Of a stretch of 64,000 nt of DNA, positions 54,400-64,000 are shown piece after piece; within the stretch, counting starts at the first letter, position 1; each line of letters opens with the position of its first letter. The notes beneath the pieces were generated by a model. The model saw only the letters and a program-made list of their open reading frames with translations. It was not told the DNA's origin and ran no database searches. Origin of the DNA: Phlebotomus papatasi (Eukaryota > Arthropoda > Insecta > Diptera > Psychodidae); contig NC_077222.1 of assembly GCF_024763615.1 (NCBI RefSeq), positions 49,166,001-49,230,000 on the forward strand, read 5' to 3'. The translations under genes and the position numbers were made by a program.

Positions 54400-55946
54400 A
54401 ACTGTTCTAAGTGTAATATGCTAAATTGAACTGAAAATTTATTAGAATAGTTGAGTAATGTTGACTATCTCTGTCATACAATTTTAATATATTTAATAAC
54501 GGAGTAATCCTTTTTTGTGCAATATAAATTAAAGATATTCAGATGGGTTAATTGATATTGATATTAAACTGACAGGGTTTATAAGAAGTGAAAACACGGG
54601 ATTTTGACCTATGATCTTCTCCTCCTTTATATTCCTTGCCAAGAAAACTTTCATTGGCCGAAAATCATTATATGATAGGGGCTACTCCTCTTCGTTCAAT
54701 GAAAAGAAAAATTATAACAAGAAATTTACAAAATTATTGAAATTAGAAATATTATATAAACGAAATAATAATATGATTAATAAACTATTATGATCAAAAT
54801 ATAAATAACTTTTATTTAGCAAACGTGAGAGATATACTTAAGGATATTCGGTGGTCAACTCATAAGGTGAACTTTGTATCATTACACTGACTGAGAGAAA
54901 TCCGAAAAAGTCAAAATAACATTCCGGAAATATTAATTTTGCTCTGCAGTATTGATCCGAAAACGGTGTAAATATTACCCTTTTTAGATCTATTATGGGT
55001 TAGAGTTTCCCTTCTTTCATGTTGATTTTACTCTTAAAAGGTGTAAAATTAACATTAAAAAATGTTGACATATTTTTACATCCAAAAAGTGTTAAAGTTA
55101 TGACGATAAAAAGTTAATCGCAGCCTCTTTTTTTTCTTAGTGTATCAATGAATGGTCTCATCTGATGAATTTCCTTTCCCTCCAAAATATATTATTTTTT
55201 AAATATCTCAAAGAAATGTTGTAAGATTTAATTTTATTTTCAATAATGATTTGAAGTTTATCTAGGACGGCTCTTTGTCTTTATGAAAATTTCTTGAATC
55301 ATTTCTTAATCAGAGAAAACCCCTAATAATTGCAAAAAGGAAAGGATTTAGTTCATAAGATATTATAAAATATTTAATTATGGTTACAGGTCAAATAAAG
55401 ATGAATTATTACTTTATTTGAACTTTCGCCAAAATTAGCATGGTAATTTCACGGCTTTCAAAGTTCTAAATTGATTAGTGCACAAATTTAATTTTTTTAC
55501 TGACAAAATTTATTTTTTACTATTTATTTGTATAATTCCATTCTTATGTCGGTTTTTTAGGTTAGAGCGTTAACAGCTCCAGAGAACTTCTCAATAGATT
55601 TAAGCAATATTAATTTATTAAAAAAGCTTTGAAATTCTGGACAATCGGTTATGATTTGTGTGCAAATCAATTAATTCATTTCAGCGTTTTTTTAAAACAC
55701 TTATTTTACTGATCTGAATCACTTACAAAACTAATTGAGAATAGGCAAGATAAACTTAAAAAACAGTGAAATAAATACTCGTGTAACCGATCCTTTTCTT
55801 TATGATGGTTTAGAATTTGAATAACGAGTTCGAGCTAATATTCCGCAATGCTGGGATGTTTGCCGCTCCTCTATTGCTCAATTTTTTTTTTAAATATGAT
55901 CTAATCTTGTATAACACAGAAAGACATTGATTACCATTTAATTTAC
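54400..55946. other. Spacer between receptor exons E and F
   Basis: Contains the CACTGA MITE at 54885-55142. The remainder is AT-rich. I searched by eye for the C-terminal exon words found at 44092, 51260 and 60301 (CATGAATTTCC and the GGAATGTTCAATGTGGA block) and found none on either strand. Confidence 0.55.
54885..55142. mobile_element. CACTGA MITE copy, 258 bp
   Basis: It begins CACTGACTGAGAGAAATCCG and ends TTTTTTTTCTTAGTG, with TA on both flanks. Colinear with 17661-17902. Confidence 0.9.
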
Positions 55947-56912
55947 CTCTTCTTGCATCCTTTCACAAACTGCAATATACAAAAGTATTGCAATGATATT
56001 GCAAGTTATGTAACTAATACCGAAAATTTCTAACAACTTTCGTTCATTGTTGAATCCATCAACATACACCACTTGGCCGATAAATTGATAGAACAAAGAA
56101 ACTATAATTTCTAGAAAGTTGTGGAGGAAAACCACACTCATGGTGAATGATTCAAATTCAATCATTTGTCGAATAGAAAAATAAATTTCAGAATTTAACT
56201 TTTGCATTATATTGAGGTCATCACTAACATTACAAGATACAAGTATAGAACGTGCCTTGCTTCTATATTTGAGTGCATATCTATAAATTTCCAAATAATC
56301 ACTAAGAGTTTGATTAACACATGAGATCATAAATTTATACTGAAGGATATTCTCATAAAAAATATTGCCAGCGGAAATGAGTTGAAAATATGTAAATATA
56401 TAGAACGCTATATATGGATATTTGTCAATACGATAATTAATAATTGCTGACATTACAATAATATTTGTAACCAATTGTACGAAAAACAAAATCACTGAAC
56501 TTAAAATAAAAATATACCTGCCGTCATTGTATTTATTTAATTTACGCACTACCCCATTATTTAATTTTATATTAAACATTGATTTGAACATTGTGTAATG
56601 ATTTAAGTTTAAAATATTCTTATTGCAATATAGTAATTTGTAAAACATTAGAACAATATTAAGGAAAAATTGGAACAGAGTTTGAAATATACAAACTAAT
56701 TTTGATAATTGATTTCCACTCATTTCCGAAACATTGTCCGACAAAATTTCTATTATTCGTGGAAAGATGAGAAAAGTAAGTACAAGAATAGTAATACTAT
56801 AAATAATTTTAAAGTATGATTTAACATAACATTTTTTGTTTGTATTGTACGAATAGACAGATAGTCCAAAGAATGAATTTAAAAAATTGAAATAATCGAC
56901 AAACTTTCCCAT
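55947..56912 (-). CDS. Gustatory receptor N-terminal exon F
   Basis: 322 codons from MGKFVDYFNFLNSFFGLSVY to AVCERMQEE, followed by donor GTAAAT in phase 0. It has the same architecture as exons C, D and G, including the (D/N)YFNFxNSFFGLSxYSY start and a VSCNVSDDLNIMQKLNSEIY block before the penultimate helices. No C-terminal exon follows before receptor B. If expressed as a full receptor it must splice over the broken exon E and receptor B's first exon to 51260. Confidence 0.8.
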
Positions 56913-57534
56913 TTTCTGTTCTGAATTGCATGAGGAGTACTGGTCACACTAATCTATCTATGGCTGTTAATAACATTTTAATTCCTTCAGAAATTCGATC
57001 ATAATCTCATGATATGAAAAATGATTAATATTATAGAATTGTAGCTATATTATTCATAAAACAATTTGAACTTATTTGATATTATAAGTTATTTGAACCA
57101 ATATATATTCAAGAATTTTAGACCAACATTTTAAATAAAAAAAAATCCCTAAAAAAATAAAATTTGTAAAAAAACTAATTAAAATTATTTTTATACCAGT
57201 TATTTTATACAATGCAAAAACGGCAAAAATAAGCAGTATAAAATTAAATTTGATTTGTTAAAATTTTTAACTTATTTTTTAAATTTATATTTAAATTTAA
57301 ATATATATATTAAATATAAATTAAATATAAATATAAATATATTAAATATAAATATAAAAAATAAATATATTAAATATAAATTTAAATTTAGCTTTAAAAT
57401 TAATATTGATCAGTAAACAAGGTGAGATTTCACCTCGTACAACAAAAGCTCTACAAATAAATTTTATAAACTAAAAATTGAAATCGGCCAGAAAAAAAAT
57501 AGTGAGTAAAAACTTAAATCTTTAGAAAAAGGGG

Positions 57535-57900
57535 TGGCAAAGTGTCCCAGGTCCTAGGCCTTGCGAAATTCTCGAACTCGTGACTTAGATGCTATACCTC
57601 AAAAGTATTTACTCGTTATTTACCGTTTACCGGTTCTCAACCGATTTGAACCGATTCATCACTTAAAAGATCCCTAGAATAATTTTAAAAGTAATAGAAT
57701 CAATTTTCAGATAAAAATTAGTTTTCGGCTATGAACAGGTTCATTACCAGTTCAGAGCTGATTAAAACCGATTCAGTTTTATAATAAATTCCAAGACCTT
57801 TCCAACGAACCCAAGCATGATACCATTCACTTGATAAATGCGCTCTCTAGTGTCTTTTTAACCTTTCACCTTGAAAAACCATTATTAGGAATGTAACTCA
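57535..57900. repeat. Second copy of ACCGATTTGAACCGATTC repeat
   Basis: Word order matches 23450-24010: GCGAAATTCTCGAACTCGTG, then CGGTTCTCAACCGATTTGAA(CCGATTCA), then CCAAGACCTTTCCAACGA. Borders are unclear. Confidence 0.7.
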
Positions 57901-58679
57901 AAATTGAGGGATTATATACTGCTCTCTCCGTGGAGTTTGAGCAGTAAAATATATCTAATTTATATAAATGACATCCAAATTTGGTCAGACGTGGCATAAT
58001 TTGTGATTAGAATTGATTAGTAGAACCATTTTAAGTATTCTGTGCGTTGAGAATTTTATTGAGAAATATTAAGAATTACGGCTTTTAGAGCAATTTTAGA
58101 TTTTTTTAAAAAAAATTAAATAACGTTAACTTAAAGTTATCTCAGTCTTATTATCTTTTGTTTTGTAAAATATTAAATTTCTGACAAATTTTGCCTCAGT
58201 CCTCCTTACTAATTATAATGAATTCATTTAATTAAATTAATTAAAAGATTATATACACGATTTTAGATTCTATTCTTTCATATTTGTTTTATTCTCTTCT
58301 TTTTGGAGGACTTAATCAGATCAGCCCTGATCAGAATAAAAGAGTATCTACTACAACACCTTATAGTCCTTTAATAAGTTTTTTGTAGAACTAACCAGGT
58401 ATTAATTATGAATAATATAAAGAATCTCAGCTAATTGAAGTGCAACATTAAATTATTAAAATCCTTTCTATAGTAATTTGCTGTTTATGAATCAATGATA
58501 TTAACAATGAGGTTAGGTAAAGAATATGTTGGTTAGGATCTTGACTCATGAACCAAGTATCTTAGGTTGGAATATCTTTTGCTAAACAATTTAAATTGAA
58601 TCGCATTCAGTGAGTTTCACATTTTCGCAGAACATGAGATTAAGAACCTTGTTCTTTATTGATATTGCATACCTAGATA

Positions 58680-58896
58680 GGGGGAAGTGGGACACCTTTG
58701 AATGTGGGGTACCTTTGAAATTTCGATTTTTCACCTATTCTTAAATAAAATTGAGCCTTATCGTGGTATAATTAAGGTGCACAAACAGATTGAGAAGCTA
58801 AATTTTATCACGATAAGGCTCAATTTTATTTAAAAAAAAAAGGGTGAAAAATCCCAATTTCAAAGGTACCCCTTTCAAAAGTGTCCCACTTCCCCC
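58680..58896. mobile_element. GGGGGAAGTGGGACACC MITE, 217 bp
   Basis: Almost a complete palindrome: GGGGGAAGTGGGACACCTTT at the left is inverted at the right, and the arms extend about 95 bases each, including GGTACCTTTGAAATT and ATTGAGCCTTATCGTG. TA flanks both sides. Relatives or remnants are near 35349, 37290 and 52612. Confidence 0.9.
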
Positions 58897-58971
58897 TACC
58901 TTGTTTTCAAGAAGGCCTAATTTTGCTATTTAAATCTCATTCTTTTAGTGTATTATTCATTAAATTATTAC

Positions 58972-59931
58972 CTCTTGTTGCACCCTTTCACATATTCCAA
59001 TGTACAAGCATACAGAAGCGGTAGTGCAAGATATGTAAAATACTCCGAAAATTAAAAATTGTGGTGCATTATAAAATTGTATCACGTACAGATATTGAGC
59101 AACAAATTGATAGAACAGAGGAATGATAATTTCAATAAATTTTTGGAGGAAAACAATTATCATTGAAAAAGATTCGTATTGCATTAATTCAGCAATCAGC
59201 GAATAAATAGAAGAGTTGAGTTCCTGTAATTTATCGAGATCGTCGCTCATTTTGCAGGACACGATCTCACAATGGGCCTTACTTCTGTACTTAATTTCAT
59301 AGGTAAGAGTTTCTAAATATTTCTCAAGCGTTCGATTAATTTGTGAAATCATGAATTTGTGCTGAAGGATTCTCTCAAAAAATATATTTCCAGTCAAAGC
59401 AATTTGGGAGTATGTAAACGCGTAGCATGCAGCATAATAATATCCTTCAGTGCCAGATGTTATTATTCGTGAAAGCACCCCTACTGTTGTCAACACTTGG
59501 ATATAGAATAAAACTACAGAAATTATGAGAAGGATATTTCTGCAATTTGCTATATTTAATTGACTCACTGGTCCATTTCTTGAATGTTTATCAAAAAATT
59601 CTTTTAATTTCTCGTAATTGTTTCTACACGAAATATCTTTGTTGTAATTTAGCAATTTATAGAGCATAAGGGAAACACTTAGTGCTAATTCAGAGAGGGT
59701 TTGAAAAATGCTCACTAATTCTGCCAAATGACTTCCACTAATATCCAGGATTTTGCTCACTATAAAATTTATTATACTTGGATATACAAAAATCGTGATA
59801 ATTAGAATAGTGGAACAATAGCCAATTTTAACGTGGGATTTATAAAAACATTTCTTATTCTTGTCATAAGAATAGAGCGATAGTCCGAAGAATGAGTTTA
59901 TAAAATTGAAATAATTCACAAATGTTATCAT
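58972..59931 (-). CDS. Gustatory receptor N-terminal exon G
   Basis: 320 codons, MITFVNYFNFINSFFGLSLY to GICERVQQE, then donor GTAATA in phase 0. The second half is near-identical to exon D (LTYEIKYRSKAHCEIVSCKM onward), the first half less so. It has the typical seven-helix-minus-last profile of a 7tm_7 receptor first exon. There is no private C-terminal exon downstream before 51260. Confidence 0.8.
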
Positions 59932-60085
59932 TCTCTGTTCTGAATCATGGGAGCTCTTATTAAGAACACTAATATTTATCTAATGCTCTTAATGATACGT
60001 TAATTCTTCAAGCCATTATACATTGTAATCTTAAACATGAAATTTTAATAAAATAAATAATTTATTACAATCCTCCCTCTTTCAC

Positions 60086-61345
60086 TTACATACCAAATTG
60101 AAATTGTATCAAAAGGACAAGGTAACTCGCCATTGAAGATGCCATGGAATAGAGAAGAGTATTGTCCACATTGAACATTCCCCAAATGGAAATTGAACGC
60201 TTTTCCTGAAGGATCAGCAGAGAAAAACGATTGATGCTCTCTTTGAGGCGATCATCAATTTTAACGGGAAATTCATGCAGAATTTTTGCTGTGTTTTCTA
60301 TCTAAATAATTTATTTTAAAAAATAGTGAGAAACGGACATATTTGATAATCGGATAAGTAATACCTCTTTCATGAAGTTTTCACAATTGAGCACCATTAG
60401 AACGATCTCAATAACTCCCAAAATATTGTTTAAGATATTTTGTGTAAAGACATCAGAAGTTATAGAGATGGAAGAATATCCTGCAACTGTTAAAAACTCC
60501 AAAAACCCGTGTATTATCAACTCAAAAAGTTTATTCAAAAAATAAAAACCCAAAACTGAATTTTCTGCATTATTTAAAATCAGTAGAGTCTCTTCGAGCC
60601 TTGCATAGAGAATAATAAGTTCATCTACTCTATCACTAATTTCACAAGATATTATCATTTTTTGAGCATTTGTCTGATATTTTGGAAATGTCTGAGATTG
60701 GGCAAGTAGTTCGGAAAGTCGGTAGTTTATTTGTATTGCATAGAATCGGAAATGTAACATTTCCATGTAAAAATTAAATCCACTGAGTGTAGTGATTGCA
60801 ACCGGAAAGAAGGCACCTGCCATTGCAAAATAGGGAAAAGAGTAGCCCCTAATGTTATTAATACTTCTAATACTCGCCATTATTGAGTAAAAAGCTACTA
60901 TTCTAACTATAAATAAGCATATCATTGTTAGAGATAGTACAAAAAAATATTTCGTTCGATAGGCTGTTGGAATGAAAGTTGATAGAAACTTCTCGTAATC
61001 TTTTCTCATGTTAAAATATTGTACACTAAGTTTATTGTAAAAGATATTAGATATTAAAGTAGCTATAACTGATATCCATTGCATTATAATCCTTATAATA
61101 CTGACAGTCATGCCGACATCACTCCTAATAGTGTGTTTCATACCAGTCTGAACACTAATTAACACGAAAGGCATTGAGATTATATATAAGAGTGCAAGAC
61201 ATGTTGAAATTATTAAACCAATAATTGAGGGCTTAAAGATTTCCTTTTTAAGATCATAATAATATGGTTTAAGCCCAACAATTTTACTTAAATAATAAAA
61301 GATTGAACAAACACGATCAAAATAGTTTTTAAATTTAACGGACAT
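60086..61345 (-). CDS. Gustatory receptor H (7tm_7 family)
   Basis: Exons 61345-60365 and 60301-60086, 398 residues. The first exon starts MSVKFKNYFDRVCSIFYYLS and ends CENFMKE; donor GTATTA. The second begins IENTAKILHEFP and carries GMFNVDNTLLYSMASSMASY and LVLLIQFQFGM, the C-terminal receptor motif. It is more diverged from A and B than they are from each other, but has the same junction. After the last QFQFG the DNA reads GGTATGTAAGTG, which is also a fair donor; the stop codon lies within it, so a further exon is possible but not needed. Confidence 0.88.
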
Positions 61346-61503
61346 AATCTCAATTGAAACTTTTACGTATTACGATAAATAATTCTATACTCAAATTTAT
61401 TTCGCCAAAGGAAGACAGAGTTAATACCATTTCATTCAGAAATACTCTGTATTTATACTAGAATGTTTAACAATCAAGATCTACGTAATAATTAATCATG
61501 TTA

Positions 61504-62446
61504 AATATTAGATGAGATCATATATTCTGTCAGTAGAAGAGGTAAAAAGTTTGGAGTGGTATATCTCAGCTCCTGATGAACATAATTGGATGAGTGAACT
61601 ATTGTTGGAAAGCTTGGTTCATTAGCTTTCAGAATCTTGTATATGTAATTGGCTATGGGTAAATCATGGTCATCCAGAACCATTTATGTTGAAGAAGACA
61701 CTTTTTGCAGCGTCATTTTTGACCATCTACTGCTGGGACCAGGAGTGACCCACAATTCTCGCACTTGGACTGTTCGTTAGAGGAACTCAAAGGGTATAAT
61801 TTGTAGAAGAAACTTTTTTTTTGGACGTCTTACTTTTTTTTATTCATCGACTTTTGCAAGAATTTTAACATTTTATACGCAAGGAAAAAATTACAAAAAT
61901 CCTAAAAGAGTGGTTTCTGGAGGGGAAGGATAGACGTGGGGATGAAATTGATATGATATTTGGATTCCTTGGATCAACTTATGGGGGAGTACTTAGAACA
62001 TTCCAAGTCGATATCTTCATTAGTTTGTCCAGAAAATGAGATGGAAGGATTTCTGTCATTTTTTTCTATGCGTATAAAATGTTAAAATTCTTGCAAAAGT
62101 CGATGAATAAAAAAAAGTAAGACGTCCAAAAAAAAAGTTTCTTCCACAAATTATACCCTTTGAGTTCCTCTAACGAACAGTCCAAGTGCGAGAATTGTGG
62201 GTCACTCCTGGTCCCGGCAGTAGATGGTCAAAAATGACGCTGCAAAAAGTGTCTTCTTCGACATAAATGGTTCTGGATGACCATGATTTACCCATAGCCA
62301 ATTACATATACCAGATTCTGAAAGCTAATGAACCAAGCTTTCCAACAATAGTTCACTCATCCAATTATGTTCATCAGGAGCTGAGATATACCACTCCAAA
62401 CTTTTTACCTCTTCTACTGACAGAATATATGATCTCATCTAATATT
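61504..62446. repeat. Long inverted repeat, 402-bp arms, ~139-bp loop
   Basis: The arms 61504-61905 and 62045-62446 are inverted copies with only a few mismatches over the outer ~340 bp (for example AAG/CAG in one codon, CCCAGCAG/CCCGGCAG) and weaker matching in the innermost ~20 bp. Each arm carries an open frame starting MVLDDHDLPIANYIY. The loop (61906-62044) has words such as GGATCAACTTATGGGGG shared with the interior of the element at 9619. It may be a foldback transposon or a segmental inverted duplication. It separates receptor H from the divergent receptor on the + strand. Confidence 0.92.
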
Positions 62447-62464
62447 AATTATCTAATCACATGA
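62267..62464 (+). other. Unrecognised 65-codon frame on inverted-repeat arm
   Basis: The frame reads MVLDDHDLPIANYIYQILKA, then NEPSFPTIVHSSNYVHQELR, YTTPNFLPLLLTEYMISSN and a short tail. The mirror frame on the - strand (61683-61501, 60 codons) differs by one residue (K for Q) before the tail. I do not recognise the family. Codon use looks protein-like, and the sequence could be a captured exon fragment, but no splice sites or neighbours confirm it. Confidence 0.3.
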
Positions 62465-62510
62465 AAAGCCAGAGAATGACTTAGTCAGAATATCACAAGT
62501 ATTTAGTAAA

Positions 62511-63593
62511 ATGTTGAATTTCGAGAGAGCTGGAGCACCTCGTCGAATTATTTGGGGGTATAAAATTGTAATAGGTTTAGTACGAGGTTTAGGCAGATTT
62601 ATTGGACTAAGATGTGTCTACTACAGTACTAAAACAAGACAATTTGAATTGTCCAAATTCGATATGATATATTCAGCAATATTCTTTATTGTAATGTGTA
62701 TTTGCATCCCATTGGTTTTGCCTTATATTTACAAAGGAGTTCGGGAAGTCATCACTGTAAATTCCGTACCAGCGATTATTGGGACCATTTCAGCTGTACT
62801 GAATTTCTCTCTGCTAATTCTGATCTACTTTTGGGAAATGTGGAATAGCAAGAAAACTAAAAAATATTTAAATGATATGGCAGTAATGTCTGAATTTGAG
62901 GAATGTCTATTTAAAATTGCATCTTCAAAAGACATGTCCAATCCGCTTTACTACCTCTTTTTAAAAATCTTTCTTTGTGAAGTACTTAACATAGTCTTTA
63001 ATATATTAAGTTCTATAACATTGGCTATGCAATTTGAAAAAGAAGCAGCATACGTCGGATTTGTGGCCATGTATCCCTATATTGCACAATTCACAATAAG
63101 TACATACATCTTCATGGGCACATTGAGAACAAAATTCTTCTTTATGCTTCTTAACAAGAATATTTTGAAAATTGTCAATGAGATAAAACAAAGAGATGTA
63201 AGCCAAATGAAAGATTTTCAAAGAATCACCTTCAGTTGCAACTTGAGTGATCGCTTGGATGAATATGCCATTTACTACAATCATCTTTCGAAAACAATAA
63301 AAGGACTTTTAGATCTCTATTCATACCAGCTGCTTCTTTTGATTGTAAATAATTTCGTTACAACAACCTTCCAAATCTTTATGCAATACGTTGTAATTTT
63401 ATTGGAAATGCGTGGAAATATCCAACTAAATATGTGGGCAAACATTTCTTCACTGATATTTCTTATAATTGGATACCTCGATTTTATCCTCCATGGAATA
63501 GTTGCTCAGCAAATTAGAACTGAAGCTCAACGAACTGGATTGATCCTTCACAGGATACCAACAAGCCAAATGGACATTAGATTCCAAAGAAGT
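62511..63593 (+). CDS. Gustatory receptor I, partial at right edge
   Basis: 361 codons from MLNFERAGAPRRIIWGYKIV to DIRFQRS, followed by a strong donor GTAAGTC in phase 0. The hydrophobic helices, FSCNLSDRLDEYAIYYNHLS (the counterpart of SCxxSDxLxxL in the others) and the AQQIRTEAQRTGLILHRIPT end identify a 7tm_7 gustatory receptor before its last exon. The terminal TY...QF exon is not in the remaining 400 bases, which are mostly a MITE, so it lies beyond the window. It is on the opposite strand from the rest of the cluster and only distantly related. Confidence 0.85.
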
Positions 63594-63784
63594 GTAAGTC
63601 TTTACTCTTAAGAACTATTTACAATTCATTCCATTTAAATCGTGATTCTTTAATAATCACAGCTTTGGCGATAGTGTAATCTGATTGCAAATTATTGAAA
63701 TCGTTCTCACACCCGTCAGCTCTTTAGTGGCCGAGAGAGATCCACTCGCACACCCCGCAGATTCTTGAGTACTTGCAGCAAGTA

Positions 63785-63984
63785 GGGGAGAGCGCACTAC
63801 CTTCGAACGATTTATACTTCGTACAAATCATTTTTTTAATATGTTATAAATGAATTTGACCCATTATAATATTATACTTTAATAGCTAGTTGAATGCCGC
63901 AAATTTGCATAAAAGAGCTATGGGTGAAATACATAAGGAACATAGAGAAAAAAATGAATTGTCCGAATGTAGCGCGCTTTCCCC
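63785..63984. mobile_element. GGGGAGAGCGCACTACC MITE, 200 bp
   Basis: Third copy of the family at 20694 and 41371, flanked by TA, with about 17 bases missing near the right end. Ends GGGGAGAGCGCACTACCTTC and inverse TAGCGCGCTTTCCCC. It lies in the intron of receptor I. Confidence 0.88.
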
Positions 63985-64000
63985 TACTTCATATTTATAA

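Larger units (their letters stand above)
56913..58971. other. Spacer with AT-rich and dispersed repeats
   Basis: Includes simple AT sequence with ATATAAATTAAATATAAAT runs (about 57280-57385), a second copy of the ACCGATTTGAACCGATTC repeat (about 57535-57900) and the MITE at 58680-58896. No receptor C-terminal exon and no other gene was seen. Confidence 0.6.

Overview
The window is AT-rich eukaryotic DNA with long introns, GT-AG splice sites and dense short inverted-repeat transposons. The three conserved genes read most like dipteran proteins, and the rapidly evolving chemoreceptor cluster agrees, so the source is an insect and probably a fly. The repeat load suggests a nematoceran (midge, mosquito or sand fly grade), but I cannot name the species from sequence alone. 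No bacterial-style operons, tRNA, rRNA or CRISPR arrays were seen.

Layout. (1) 2188-13119, + strand: the 3' part of Regena/CNOT2 (Rga, also called Not2), a subunit of the CCR4-NOT deadenylase complex; upstream exons lie left of the window. (2) 14115-22520, + strand: a complete three-exon gene for the centriole protein Asterless/CEP152. (3) 27552-39293, + strand: a complete five-exon gene for the triglyceride lipase Brummer/ATGL, with a 10.2 kb first intron. (4) 43856 to the right edge: a gustatory-receptor (7tm_7 type) cluster, mostly on the - strand, with one divergent receptor on the + strand running off the window.

The gustatory cluster is the most interesting biology. Seven intact N-terminal exons and one broken one lie on the - strand, but I see only three C-terminal exons. 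Every intact N-terminal exon ends at the same place, a Glu codon followed by GT (phase 0), and every C-terminal exon begins in phase 0. The upstream N-terminal exons may therefore be spliced alternatively onto shared C-terminal exons, as in Drosophila Gr39a, Gr23a and Gr28b. Two of the C-terminal exons, together with their introns, are almost identical while the N-terminal exons they sit beside are strongly diverged, which suggests gene conversion.

Between and inside the genes is a stacked archive of TA-targeting DNA transposons. Several families carry different inverted ends but share one architecture: a G-rich terminus next to a TA duplication and many internal copies of a family-specific short motif. 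One element carries the remains of a pipsqueak-type helix-turn-helix (pogo-like transposase N-terminus). A pair of related repeats gives a natural empty site for two insertions. A 402-bp-armed inverted repeat beside the receptors carries the same unknown open frame on both arms and could form a long RNA hairpin.
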